A DNA stretch of 32,945 bases from NCBI GenBank assembly GCA_018609125.1, contig JABAYF010000015.1, forward strand, positions 1 through 32,945, read 5' to 3'. This DNA comes from Candidatus Nanopelagicales bacterium. GTDB lineage: Bacteria > Actinomycetota > Actinomycetes > S36-B12. A program made the position numbers and the translations under genes. The notes beneath the pieces are model-generated. The model saw only the letters and a list, made by a program, of their open reading frames with translations. It ran no database searches and was not told where the DNA came from. Of this stretch, positions 8,041-19,232 are shown piece by piece (within the stretch, counting starts at the first letter, position 1; each line of letters opens with the position of its first letter).

Positions 8041-8060
8041 TCCTAACCGTTGACTCACCG

Positions 8061-8936
8061 ATGTCTTACTGTGGGAGCGTGGCGAAGAGGGATGCCGATC
8101 AATTCGCGGCGAAGGTGCAGGCGGGCATCTCACGCGGGCTAGATGTTGTGGATGCCTGGCGAGCTGCTCGCGCTCAGCGCCCCACCCGGGCCCAGCGCGA
8201 ACTTCGCGAGCAGCGCGACCGGGCCGTTGCCACCCATCGGCGAGAGGTGAAGGCCTATGAGCGGCGGAAGAACCGTGCCCGTGTTCAGACCATTGGCGGC
8301 ACCGCGGTAGCCGGAGTTGCGGGCACTGTAGGCGTACTCGACGTGGTGGTGGAAGCCACCACATCACAGGTGGGGGTTTATGGGCCGTCATGGATGTGGC
8401 TGGGTGCAGCCGTTGTGGGCGCCGTGAGCGCGTGGATGGGACGTTCGAACGGAAAGACCATCCGTGCCCCTGGTGTTTTCCTGCCACCTGTTGAACCGCC
8501 ACCGCAGTTACGCCCTGAGGCCATCGGAAGTCGCGAGTCTGAACAGCTCACCCACCTTCGATTGCAGTTGGTGGAGGTCTTGGTGCCACTTGATCGACTT
8601 GAGCCAGCAGCCGCCACTGAGTTGCGAAGGGTTGATCTCGAAGCTGCACCGCCGCTCCACGCACTCATTGAACGACTCGAGGTGCTCGACCGGATGCAGC
8701 GGGAAATGCCGGGCACCTCGGCCGGTGATGCGGCACGTAAGGCTGCCGAGCAGGTGCGCGAGCGACTCTCGATTGGTTGCTCCAACTATGAATCGCTACT
8801 CACGGAATCAGCCGGTTTACTATCTGCCCCAGACCTTTCTCGAACGACCGATGAAATTTTGGCGCCGGCAGTGCAGGCGCTGACCGCCTACGCACACGGT
8901 CTGCAACGCGCGGCCAATCCCGACTCACCTCTGTGA
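8061..8936 (+). CDS. Membrane protein of unknown function, possibly PspM-like
   Basis: About 291 residues: a charged, probably helical N-terminus (residues 10-75, rich in Arg/Glu/Ala), two hydrophobic helices (about 77-96 and 108-127), a proline-rich linker, then a helical C-terminal domain rich in Leu/Ala/Glu/Arg. This order, and the C-terminal pattern EQVRERLSIGCSNYESLLTESAGLL...LTAYAHGLQ, recall actinobacterial PspM, a membrane partner of the phage-shock (PspA) envelope-stress system. The resemblance is weak and no pspA or clgR gene is in view. Start uncertain: ATG 8061 has no clear ribosome site; GTG 8079 is preceded by GGGAG but too closely. Converges with holB, 13 bases apart. Confidence 0.7.
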   Translation: MSYCGSVAKRDADQFAAKVQAGISRGLDVVDAWRAARAQRPTRAQRELREQRDRAVATHRREVKAYERRKNRARVQTIGGTAVAGVAGTVGVLDVVVEATTSQVGVYGPSWMWLGAAVVGAVSAWMGRSNGKTIRAPGVFLPPVEPPPQLRPEAIGSRESEQLTHLRLQLVEVLVPLDRLEPAAATELRRVDLEAAPPLHALIERLEVLDRMQREMPGTSAGDAARKAAEQVRERLSIGCSNYESLLTESAGLLSAPDLSRTTDEILAPAVQALTAYAHGLQRAANPDSPL

Positions 8937-8949
8937 GCGCGGTGCACAG

Positions 8950-10134
8950 CTAGGTGCGCTGGTTGATACGTGGATCCTTCAACTCGACCATGAGGGCTTC
9001 GAGAACCAGCGGTAGTGCACCATTGGCCGCCACCATTGCACGGGCAGATTCGATTGCCTCCCAACGCAAAATGGTGTCTGGCAGGTCAGCGCTACTGGCC
9101 TCGCGCTGTATCTGAGCACGCATTTCGTCATTAATCAGTGGTATCGCTGCACCCGTTTGGAGAATGAGAACATCGCGGTAGTAGGCAATGAGATCAACGA
9201 GGGCTCGGTCTACCTGGTCGCGAATTAACCGCGTACGGCGAGACTTCTGTGTTTTCTCAGCAGCTTTCAACGCTGAGTTGGCCAAGCGGTTGGTCTTCGA
9301 TGAAGGTAACCCCTGGGCTCCTTCGCCATAAGCTTGACGAATATCAGCGGTTTCGCTGGCGTCAAGTTCGGTGCTGATAGATTGAGCGTCTTCTGTTGCG
9401 GCCGATAGTAAATCACCAGCAGCAACAAAGCAAGCGGCTAGATCGCGCAGGGTTGCCGGAGATCGCAGCACCTCTTGCCGCCGGATGCGGGCGCCTTCGT
9501 CGGTGGCCAGCGCGCGAGCTCTGCCGATGTGCCCCTGCGACGCTCGGGCAGCAAAAGCAGCCATCGCTGGATCGATTTCGTAGCGATCCTGCAGCGCCTG
9601 ACTCACCTCCGATGTGGTGGGCGTGCGCAACTGAACCGACCTCGTACGCGATCGAATCGTGGGTAGGACGTCTTCTTGGCTGGGCGCGCACAGCACCCAC
9701 ACCAGATGTTGTGGAGGTTCTTCAAGCACTTTCAACAAAACATTGACGGCCTCGGACGTGAAGCGGTCGGAATCTTCGATGATGACCACCTGCCAGCGTC
9801 CTGAGGTGGGGATCACGCTGGAACGGGAAATGAGGTGACGAGCATCGTCAGCGCCGTAACTTAAGGTGTCGGCGCGAATAATCTCAACATCAGGGTGGCC
9901 CCCGCCCTGGGTGGTGCGACAAACGGTGCATGCACCGCAACCCCCGGCTGGACATTGCAGGGCAGCAGCGAAGGCTGCAGCCAGGGTCGACCTACCCGAT
10001 CCTGGCGGCCCGGTCACCAGCCAGGCGTGGGTCATGGCTGGGCCCGGATCACGTGGGTTTGTCGCCGCAGCAACCGCACGGGTAAATGTGTGGACGGCCT
10101 CGGGTTGCCCGATGATTTGATCCCACACGCTCAC
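8950..10134 (-). CDS. holB: DNA polymerase III subunit delta-prime
   Basis: A 394-residue AAA+ clamp-loader subunit that helps open the beta sliding clamp and place it on primed DNA. Seen: an N-terminal WDQIIGQPEAV, Walker A GPPGSGRST (42-50), a four-cysteine zinc module C61-x4-C66-x2-C69-x2-C72, a Walker B-like VVIIEDSDR (about 116-124), LLKVLEEPP, and the IRSRTRSVQLR block containing sensor/arginine-finger residues. Delta-prime has a degenerate nucleotide site in many bacteria; here the P-loop lysine is Arg48, fitting a non-hydrolysing subunit. It is the last gene of the topA-tmk-DUF2461-holB minus-strand run, 32 bases after the DUF2461 gene. This neighbourhood (topA, tmk, holB) is conserved in actinomycetes. 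Confidence 0.92.
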   Translation of the reverse strand: MSVWDQIIGQPEAVHTFTRAVAAATNPRDPGPAMTHAWLVTGPPGSGRSTLAAAFAAALQCPAGGCGACTVCRTTQGGGHPDVEIIRADTLSYGADDARHLISRSSVIPTSGRWQVVIIEDSDRFTSEAVNVLLKVLEEPPQHLVWVLCAPSQEDVLPTIRSRTRSVQLRTPTTSEVSQALQDRYEIDPAMAAFAARASQGHIGRARALATDEGARIRRQEVLRSPATLRDLAACFVAAGDLLSAATEDAQSISTELDASETADIRQAYGEGAQGLPSSKTNRLANSALKAAEKTQKSRRTRLIRDQVDRALVDLIAYYRDVLILQTGAAIPLINDEMRAQIQREASSADLPDTILRWEAIESARAMVAANGALPLVLEALMVELKDPRINQRT

Positions 10135-10166
10135 GTGTTGACCCTATCGGTCTGTGGTGGTCGCCC

Positions 10167-10823
10167 CTACTCGTCAGCGGGGTCTGACTCAGGACCCACG
10201 TGATCGGCCAACCACTCCAGCGCTGGGGTGATGGCACGCCAGTCGTTGCGCAATCGGGTGATGACCTTGGCGGAGTTCAACCAGTCGGGCACGCCATAGT
10301 CGCGCATCAACGTGAGTTGGGTGAAGCGCAACAACTCAATGCGGGGATGGTCTGCGGGCACCCCCCGGGGTCGAGTTTTCAGCGGTGCTCCGTTTAAGAC
10401 GAAGGGTGGTCGCGCTCGCTTGAGTGTGGCGAGTTCTTTTTCGATGGTGACAACCGAGGGTGAGTCGACACTGGCGCGGAAACGCGCTAGTTGAGAGCCG
10501 AGCGGTGCGTACCAGCCGCCACCGATGAATAGCCCCGATGTGGAGAATTGAATGTAGTAGCCCACGGCGTCTTCAAGTTGCACCATGGCCGCGATGCCAG
10601 TCTTATATGGGTCTTTATTTTTACTGAATCGAACATCGCGATTGGGCCGGAATATGCGAGCGGAACCAAAATCATCGGATACTGCATCAAGAAGTTCGCG
10701 CATGGGTTCGCGCACCTGTTCGTCGTAGGTGCTCTTGTGCTCAAGCCACCAGGCACGGGTGTTATTTGCTTCAAGCTGGTCGTAAAACTGCAGTGCAGCA
10801 GGAGCGAATCCGGTGAACGCCAC
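10167..10823 (-). CDS. DUF2461 domain-containing protein
   Basis: A 218-residue protein of the DUF2461 (TIGR02453) family, of unknown biochemical function. Recognised by FTGFAPAALQFYDQLEANNTRAWWLEHKSTYDEQVREPM at the N-terminus and RIFRPNRDVRFSKNKDPYKT in the middle, which are the family's hallmark segments, plus GLFIGGGWYAP. The start follows four bases after the tmk stop codon, and holB begins 32 bases downstream, so it sits inside a replication/nucleotide operon where tmk and holB are usually adjacent. That placement suggests co-expression with those genes but does not by itself indicate a role in replication. Confidence 0.85.
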   Translation of the reverse strand: MAFTGFAPAALQFYDQLEANNTRAWWLEHKSTYDEQVREPMRELLDAVSDDFGSARIFRPNRDVRFSKNKDPYKTGIAAMVQLEDAVGYYIQFSTSGLFIGGGWYAPLGSQLARFRASVDSPSVVTIEKELATLKRARPPFVLNGAPLKTRPRGVPADHPRIELLRFTQLTLMRDYGVPDWLNSAKVITRLRNDWRAITPALEWLADHVGPESDPADE

Positions 10824-10827
10824 GCGA

Positions 10828-11448
10828 CTACTCTGACACCGTCAGGGCGTCCACGCGAGCAGCAATACTTTCGGCTAGGTCCTCGACGCTGGCATCAGCA
10901 GCGAGAACGAGGTATCGCTGGGGTGCTGCAGCGGCAAGTTCAACGAAACCATCGCGTACGCGGCGGTGCCAGGCGAGTGGCTCTGCTTCGAGTCGATCGG
11001 GGTTGTTGAGTCGAGATAGGCCGAGTTGTGGATCAATATCGAGCACGATGGTGAGATCGGGCACCAGGTCTCGGGTGGCCCACAGGCTCAGGTTGCGGAC
11101 GGTATCGACCCCGAGTTCACGAGCAATACCCTGATAGGCGACCGAAGAATCCAAATAGCGGTCAGTAATCACGGTGTCACCACGCGCGAGTGCGGGACGA
11201 ATTATCTGCGTCACATGGTCACCGCGAGAGGCGGCAAACAGCAATGCTTCAGCCCGAGCATCCAGGCCCTCGAACCGGGGATCAAGCACTATCTTTCGCA
11301 TGGCTTCTGCCGCCGGAGTACCACCGGGTTCGCGGGTCAAGACCACTGTGTTTCCGCGCGAGCGAAGAAGCGCGGCGAGTAACTGGGACTGGGTCGACTT
11401 TCCGGCGCCCTCGCCACCTTCGAATGCGATGAATTGACCCGAATGCAT
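10828..11448 (-). CDS. tmk: Thymidylate kinase
   Basis: A 206-residue dTMP kinase, which makes dTDP from dTMP and ATP in the pathway to dTTP. Seen: P-loop GEGAGKST (12-19), LTREPGGTP (38-45) for substrate binding, DRY (96-98) followed by SSVAYQG, and a lid region with NNPDRLEAEPLAWHRRVRDGF. The basic residue in the P-loop typical of the type I enzymes is not present, and the lid holds the arginines, which fits the bacterial type II pattern. Length is standard. It lies between topA (60 bases upstream) and DUF2461 (4 bases downstream), an actinobacterial arrangement. Confidence 0.93.
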   Translation of the reverse strand: MHSGQFIAFEGGEGAGKSTQSQLLAALLRSRGNTVVLTREPGGTPAAEAMRKIVLDPRFEGLDARAEALLFAASRGDHVTQIIRPALARGDTVITDRYLDSSVAYQGIARELGVDTVRNLSLWATRDLVPDLTIVLDIDPQLGLSRLNNPDRLEAEPLAWHRRVRDGFVELAAAAPQRYLVLAADASVEDLAESIAARVDALTVSE

Positions 11449-11508
11449 AGAACCAGACTCTAGGGCTGCTGCTGGCCTAGTCCTGCACAGGTGCCCAGAT
11501 GCAGGGCT

Positions 11509-14304
11509 CTATGCAGTGGTGACCTTCTTCGCCGCGGGCTTCTTAGCTACTTTCTTGGCTGCCTTCTTCGCCGCAGGCTTCTTGGCCGGTGACTTCTTGG
11601 CCGCTTTCTTCGCCGAAGATGTCCGTACCGCTTTCTTGGCTGCCTTCTTGGCTGCCTTCTTCACCGGGCGGCGCGTGGCCTTCTTCACCGGGCCGCGAGC
11701 GCGTCGATCAGCAATGAGTTCATAGGCTCTGGCGGGCTCAAGCGTGGTGGGGTCATCCTCGCGGCGCAGTGAAGCATTGATTTCACCGTCGGTGACGTAC
11801 GGCCCGAACCGACCCTCCTTGAGTACCACCGGACGCCCACTGACCGGGTCATCACCAAGTTCCTTCAACGGCGGGGCTGATGCTGCACCACGACGCTGCT
11901 TGGGTTGTGCGAGCAGTGCCAGTGCGTCATCAAGGGTGAAGTCAAAGATCGCCTGCTCATTGGGCAGGGTGCGCGAGTCTTTGTCTTTCAATAGGTATGG
12001 CCCGTAACGACCATTCTGGGTCGTAATGGTGACCCCGTCGGCTGGATCGACGCCGACTACGCGTGGGAGCGACATCAGTTGAAGTGCGGTGGGCAGGTCG
12101 ATGGTGTCCAGCGACATGGTGGAGAACAGCGAACCGGTACGTGGTTTCGCTGACTTGGGTGAATCCTCGGGGAGAACTTCGGTGACATAGGGGCCGTAGC
12201 GTCCGGCCTTGGCGACGATCGGTCGGCCGGTCTCGGGATCATCGCCGAGCTCACGATCGCCAGAAGGGGCGGCCAGCAGCTCTTCGGCTTTCTCGGCGGT
12301 GAGTTCATCGGGGGCGAGGAAATCGGGAACGGAGGCTCGCTGTTCACCGCGCTCAACGAAGGCGCCGTAGCGACCCACGCGCAAAGCCGCGTCGGTGCCC
12401 TTGATTGGAAACGTGGAAAGTTGACGCGCATCGATGGCGCCGAGATCAGCGGTGAGGTCAGCAACGCCGCGAAACTCTCCAGTTTCCGTTGCGCCACCGC
12501 GCCAGAAAGTCTGTAGTTGATCCTGGCGCAGATGATCGCCACGAGCGATGAGGTCGAGGACCTCCTCCATTCGTGCGGTGAATTGGTAGTCCACAAGATC
12601 GGTGAAGTGCTCCTCGAGGAGGCGAATCACTGAGAAAGCCAGGAAGGAGGGCACCATCGCGCTTCCCTTTTTCCAGACGTATCCGCGATCCAAGATGGTG
12701 CTCATGATGGCGGCATAGGTAGAGGGGCGGCCGATACCGAGTTCTTCCAGCCGTGCGGTGAGCGAGGCTTCGGTGAAGCGGGCGGGCGGGTTGGTGGAGT
12801 GACCGTCGGGGTCAAGTGTGAGCAGGTTGACCACCTGACCCTCACTCATTGCCGGCAGTACCTTTTCACGCTCATCTTCAGAGTCTTCGCGCGTGTTGTC
12901 GTAGGCGGCTTTGAATCCAGCGAAAAGGGTGACGGTGCCCGACGCGGAAAATTGCACGCGTCCGTTGTCCGACGCGCTTGCTTCGATGTGTACTGTCGTG
13001 GTGGCGATGCGTGCATCTGTCATCTGCGAAGCGACGGTTCGTTTCCAGATCAGGTCATACAGGGAAAGTTCGTCGGCATTGACCTCGGCGCTGACCTCGC
13101 CTGGGGTGCGGAATGCGTCGCCGGACGGGCGAATTGCTTCGTGAGCCTCCTGCGCATTCTTCACCTTGCGGTCATAGCGCCGCGGCGCATCAGCCACGTG
13201 ATCGGCACCGTAAAGCTGGGCAGCCTGGGTGCGCGCTGCGTTGATTGCCTGCTCCGACAACGTCGTGGAGTCGGTACGCATGTAGGTGATGTAGCCGCGT
13301 TCGTACAGGCCCTGGGCCACGCGCATGGTGCGCTGGGCATTCCAACGGAATCTCCGTGAAGCTTCCTGCTGGAGGGTGGAGGTCATGAAGGGGGCATAGG
13401 GGCTGCGTTTACTTGGTTTTTCTTTTACCGACGCAATGGTGAAAACCTGCCCCGCTAGGCCCTGTGCCAGGCTATTGACCCCGGCTTCGTCAAGAACGGT
13501 GACCTCGGTGGACTTCAATTCGCCCTGATCGTTGAAGTCTTTGCCGGTGGCGATGCGGCGATCATCGACGCTGACGAGTCGGGCGGCGAAGTTTTGTGGA
13601 TCAAAGGTGGCTGCAAGGTCCCAGTACGACGCGGAGGTAAACGCGATGCGCTCGCGCTCACGGTCGACCACGAGCCGAAGCGCCACCGATTGCACGCGGC
13701 CGGCAGATCGTGCCTCGCGGCCGATCTTGCGCCAGAGAACCTCTGACACCGGATATCCGTAGAGACGATCAACAATGCGCCGGGTCTCCTGGGCATCAAC
13801 GAGTTGCATGTCCAGATCGCGCGTGTGGTTGAGCGCCTCGGCGATGGCGTTTTCGGTGATCTCGTGGAAGACCATACGACGTACGGGCACCTTGGGCTGG
13901 AGCACCTCGAGTAGGTGCCAAGCGATGGCCTCACCCTCGCGGTCCTCGTCGGTGGCAAGGAGGAGTTCGTCAGAGTTTTTCAGTTTGCGCTTTAACTCCG
14001 CGATGCGCTGCTTCTTGTCCGGGTGCACAACGTAGAAGGGCTGGTAGGACTCATCCACGTTGACCGCATACTTCGCCCACGGCTGCTTTCGCAGGTGCTC
14101 GGGTAGCTGGGAAGCCTTGGCCGCGAGGTCGCGGATATGGCCGACCGAGGCCTCCACGTCGTATTCGCGCCCGCCAGTGGCCACCCGGTTGAGGTAGCCC
14201 TTGATCGTCTTGGCCTTAGCCGGAGACTCCACGATGACTAGGACGCGGTGAGCGCCCGTATTGCCCGCCACATGATCTCCTTGATCGACGACGCCATGAG
14301 GCAT
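11509..14304 (-). CDS. topA: DNA topoisomerase I
   Basis: A 931-residue type IA topoisomerase that relaxes negative supercoils by a transient phosphotyrosine link to one strand. Seen: the TOPRIM domain with VIVESPAKAKTI (Glu26) and the metal-binding DEDREGEAIAW (119-129), then AGRVQSVALRLVVDRE, and the active site GYITYMRTDST with Tyr341. After the catalytic core come several C-terminal Topo_C repeats of the pattern LGDDPETGRPIVAKAGRYGPYVT and variants without zinc cysteines, typical of actinobacteria. The last 60 residues are a Lys/Ala-rich tail. Upstream in-frame ATG 14304 is kept; about 18 residues precede the TOPRIM motif. It starts 56 bases downstream of hppA. Confidence 0.96.
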   Translation of the reverse strand: MPHGVVDQGDHVAGNTGAHRVLVIVESPAKAKTIKGYLNRVATGGREYDVEASVGHIRDLAAKASQLPEHLRKQPWAKYAVNVDESYQPFYVVHPDKKQRIAELKRKLKNSDELLLATDEDREGEAIAWHLLEVLQPKVPVRRMVFHEITENAIAEALNHTRDLDMQLVDAQETRRIVDRLYGYPVSEVLWRKIGREARSAGRVQSVALRLVVDRERERIAFTSASYWDLAATFDPQNFAARLVSVDDRRIATGKDFNDQGELKSTEVTVLDEAGVNSLAQGLAGQVFTIASVKEKPSKRSPYAPFMTSTLQQEASRRFRWNAQRTMRVAQGLYERGYITYMRTDSTTLSEQAINAARTQAAQLYGADHVADAPRRYDRKVKNAQEAHEAIRPSGDAFRTPGEVSAEVNADELSLYDLIWKRTVASQMTDARIATTTVHIEASASDNGRVQFSASGTVTLFAGFKAAYDNTREDSEDEREKVLPAMSEGQVVNLLTLDPDGHSTNPPARFTEASLTARLEELGIGRPSTYAAIMSTILDRGYVWKKGSAMVPSFLAFSVIRLLEEHFTDLVDYQFTARMEEVLDLIARGDHLRQDQLQTFWRGGATETGEFRGVADLTADLGAIDARQLSTFPIKGTDAALRVGRYGAFVERGEQRASVPDFLAPDELTAEKAEELLAAPSGDRELGDDPETGRPIVAKAGRYGPYVTEVLPEDSPKSAKPRTGSLFSTMSLDTIDLPTALQLMSLPRVVGVDPADGVTITTQNGRYGPYLLKDKDSRTLPNEQAIFDFTLDDALALLAQPKQRRGAASAPPLKELGDDPVSGRPVVLKEGRFGPYVTDGEINASLRREDDPTTLEPARAYELIADRRARGPVKKATRRPVKKAAKKAAKKAVRTSSAKKAAKKSPAKKPAAKKAAKKVAKKPAAKKVTTA
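11512..11691 (-). repeat. Lys/Ala-rich low-complexity tail of topoisomerase I
   Basis: The last 60 codons of topA encode a tail with eleven KK doublets separated mostly by Ala, Pro or Ser pairs (AAKK, PAKK, VAKK units). On the plus strand this gives a run of near-repeats of CTTCTTGGC/CTTCTTCGC. Comparable basic tails in actinobacterial TopA bind DNA and help processivity (known for mycobacterial and Streptomyces enzymes). The codon-level repetition makes the segment prone to length change between strains. Confidence 0.85.
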
Positions 14305-14344
14305 CAGAAAAGAACCCCTAGCGAGTGTCTCCCACGGGGGTAGT

Positions 14345-14360
14345 ACCCGCTAACAGCGGG

Positions 14361-14361
<1 letters not shown>
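14345..14361 (-). terminator. Hairpin just after hppA
   Basis: ACCCGCT-AAC-AGCGGGT is a perfect seven-base stem with a three-base loop, beginning at the hppA stop codon and lying in the 56-base gap before topA. There is no following T tract on the minus strand, so if it terminates or attenuates transcription it does so in the U-less manner often seen in high-G+C actinobacteria. It could limit read-through from hppA into topA. Confidence 0.45.
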
Positions 14362-16676
<2,315 letters not shown>

Positions 16677-16898
16677 GACACTCCTTGCCAGCAGGCGAGC
16701 GGGTTGCCCCGCATCCTTAGGGGTTGATAGGTCTGTTCGTTGCGCACTGGCAGCAAGATCAAACTGCCCAGACTCCGGCGCAGTTTACGCAGGGTGTTAG
16801 TTACGTCACCCTCGGGGTCTGGTCGCTCTCATGGGGTTGGTGATGCGTGAGTCCCCACCGACGGGTCCAACGTCGGAGCGAGGAGTCATAGTGGGCAC

Positions 16899-19232
16899 GT
16901 GGAAGAAGCCTCGGCGGAGTCCGGCGATGTGCCGTGGCTGCACGGGGTTGGCGCCCAGGCCCGACATGTTGAACATATCGACGGACGTGAGGGCACCCAT
17001 GCCGCCTGGCCCGATTGGGCACCGGAAACGGTCGTGGCCGCTTTCGCCGAGCTAGGCATTGGCGCACCGTGGATCCATCAGCGAGAACTCGCCGACTCGG
17101 TGTGGTCTGGTCAGCACAGCATCATTTCCACCGGCACCGCATCGGGTAAAACCCTGGGTTATTGGCTGCCCACGTTGAGTTGGCTCGTCACTGATCCCGG
17201 CGCCACCGCGTTGTATCTGGCCCCCACCAAGGCCCTCGCCCACGACCAGCTTCGGTCCATCAATGAACTCGACCTGAGTGATTTACGCGCATCCACCTAC
17301 GACGGGGACACCCCGGGCGATCAGCGCCAGTGGATCCGTCGCCACAGCCGACTCGTACTCACCAATCCAGATCTGGTTCATCGCTCTGTGGTGCCTCGCC
17401 ATCGAGCCTGGACCCGTTTCCTGCGCGGACTTCGCGTGATTGTGGTGGATGAGGCTCATATCTATCGCGGCGCGTTCGGTTCCCATGTGTCGTTGGTGCT
17501 GCGGCGGCTTTTGCGGATGGCGAATAAATATGGTGCACAACCTGTGGTGGTGTTGGCTTCGGCCACCGTTGCCGATCCGGGTAGCGCAGCACAACGACTC
17601 ATCGGTGCCCCGGTTCATGTGGTGGATCAAGATTTTGGACCGCGAGCCGATCTCACCGCCGTGCTGTGGCAGCCCCTCGACATCGGTGCCGGACCCCGTT
17701 CGGCCATGACGGAAACCGCGCACCTCGTGGCCGACCTCGCGCTGACGAAAACGCGCACGCTGGCTTTTTTGCGCTCTCGACGGGGGGCAGAGACCACCGC
17801 CATGATGGCGCGAGAGATCGCCACCGACGCCGCCCATTCCGCAGGAGAAGCCGCTCCCACCATCGCCGCCTACCGCGGGGGCTTTTTACCGCAGGAGCGA
17901 CGTGAATTAGAGAAGGATCTGCGCTCGGGCAAGTTGTTGGCGGTGGCCACCACGAACGCCTTGGAGTTGGGGATGGACATTGCCGGCATGGATGCGGTGG
18001 TCGTTACCGGTTGGCCGGGAACGCGCGCATCACTGTGGCAGCAGTGGGGTCGAGCGGGGCGCACCCACGGCCGGGCGCTCGGTATTTTCGTGGCACGCGA
18101 AGATCCGCTCGATCAATTCGTGCTCACCAATCCCGACAGCGTATTTGGTCAACCGATGGAGTCGGTGGTGCTCGACCCAGGCAACCCGTACATTTTGGGT
18201 CCGCACCTGTGCGCTGCGGCAGCTGAGATCCCCATTACCGAAGAAGATGCGCTGCGCTGGTTTGGTTCAGCCGCGTTACCGGCACTAGATGCCCTCGTTG
18301 CGGCCGGTGAACTCCGGTGCCGCCCGCAGGGTTGGTACTGGACCAAGCACGAAGATCCCACCGCCGGAATTGATCTTCGCGGTGGCAGTGGATCCGTGGT
18401 TCCTCTCGTTGAGATCGACACCGGACGACTCCTCGGCACGATCGATGCCGCACGGGCGCACAGCCAGGCACACACGGGCGCGATCTATGTGCACCAGGGC
18501 GATACCTACGTCGTGGATGAACTCGATCTGGATAGTCCGGTGGCTTTCGTGTCACCGCGCGACGTCGACTACACCACCTCGGCTCAAGTGGTGTCGAACT
18601 ATCACATTGTGCAGGTGGACCAAACTCACAATTGGGGGAGCGCCACCCTCAACCGGGGCGTGGTGGAAGTGAGCACCCAGGTGACCGGGTACCTCACCCG
18701 TGCCCAGCGCAGCGGTGAAGTGTTGGGCGAGGAACCGCTGGATCTACCCGAGCGATCGTTGCGTACCCAGGCGGTGTGGTGGACCGTCACCGATGACCAA
18801 CTCGTTACGGCTGGACTCACCCAAGATTTAGCCGTCGCCGGTGCAGCTCACGCAGCCGAGCACGCCAGTATTGGCCTCCTACCGTTGTTCGCATCATGTG
18901 ATCGGTGGGATATCGGTGGTGTGTCAACACCGCTGCACCCAGACACCGGTATGTGCACGGTAATGGTCTACGACGGCTACCCCGGCGGGGCTGGATTTAG
19001 TGACCGCGGCTTCGACGTTGCACAGCGTTGGCTTCAGGCAACGCGCGATCTCATTGCCCGCTGTAGGTGTGGCCATGGCTGCCCAGCGTGTGTTCAATCA
19101 CCCAAGTGTGGCAACGGAAATGAGCCGCTAGATAAACAAGGCGCGGTACGTTTACTCGACGTGCTGCTGGCTGGTGCGCCGAGGTTTAACCCGGGCCAGC
19201 CCGAGCCGAACCCTGGATCGGTGGAAGCGTGA
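16899..19232 (+). CDS. DEAH-box helicase with C-terminal DUF1998/MZB zinc module
   Basis: A 777-residue superfamily 2 helicase of the Hrq1/YprA type, an ATP-driven DNA translocase probably acting in DNA repair. Seen: Q-motif-like IHQRELADSVWSG, Walker A GTASGKT (79-85), APTKALAHDQ, DEAH (184-187), SAT (221-223), then helicase C motifs including ALELGMDIAGMDAVVVTGWPGTRASLWQQWGRAGR. The C-terminal domain holds five cysteines, C722-x-C-x3-C-x2-C-x5-C737, as in the zinc-binding MZB domain. The GTG start gives a hydrophilic leader before the helicase core. The same helicase sits next to the TadE-like genes in mycobacteria (Rv3649), so synteny supports the call. Its last 47 bases overlap the convergent pilin-cassette gene. 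Confidence 0.93.
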   Translation: MEEASAESGDVPWLHGVGAQARHVEHIDGREGTHAAWPDWAPETVVAAFAELGIGAPWIHQRELADSVWSGQHSIISTGTASGKTLGYWLPTLSWLVTDPGATALYLAPTKALAHDQLRSINELDLSDLRASTYDGDTPGDQRQWIRRHSRLVLTNPDLVHRSVVPRHRAWTRFLRGLRVIVVDEAHIYRGAFGSHVSLVLRRLLRMANKYGAQPVVVLASATVADPGSAAQRLIGAPVHVVDQDFGPRADLTAVLWQPLDIGAGPRSAMTETAHLVADLALTKTRTLAFLRSRRGAETTAMMAREIATDAAHSAGEAAPTIAAYRGGFLPQERRELEKDLRSGKLLAVATTNALELGMDIAGMDAVVVTGWPGTRASLWQQWGRAGRTHGRALGIFVAREDPLDQFVLTNPDSVFGQPMESVVLDPGNPYILGPHLCAAAAEIPITEEDALRWFGSAALPALDALVAAGELRCRPQGWYWTKHEDPTAGIDLRGGSGSVVPLVEIDTGRLLGTIDAARAHSQAHTGAIYVHQGDTYVVDELDLDSPVAFVSPRDVDYTTSAQVVSNYHIVQVDQTHNWGSATLNRGVVEVSTQVTGYLTRAQRSGEVLGEEPLDLPERSLRTQAVWWTVTDDQLVTAGLTQDLAVAGAAHAAEHASIGLLPLFASCDRWDIGGVSTPLHPDTGMCTVMVYDGYPGGAGFSDRGFDVAQRWLQATRDLIARCRCGHGCPACVQSPKCGNGNEPLDKQGAVRLLDVLLAGAPRFNPGQPEPNPGSVEA

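Noticed and set aside
11482-11505. CCTGCA/TGCAGG inverted repeat between topA and tmk
   Set aside because: Six-base stem with a twelve-base loop and no T tract; too weak to report as a terminator.
12799-13359. 186-codon plus-strand open frame opposite topA
   Set aside because: It lies fully antisense to the topoisomerase core and has no recognisable protein pattern; it is a shadow of the topA codon bias.
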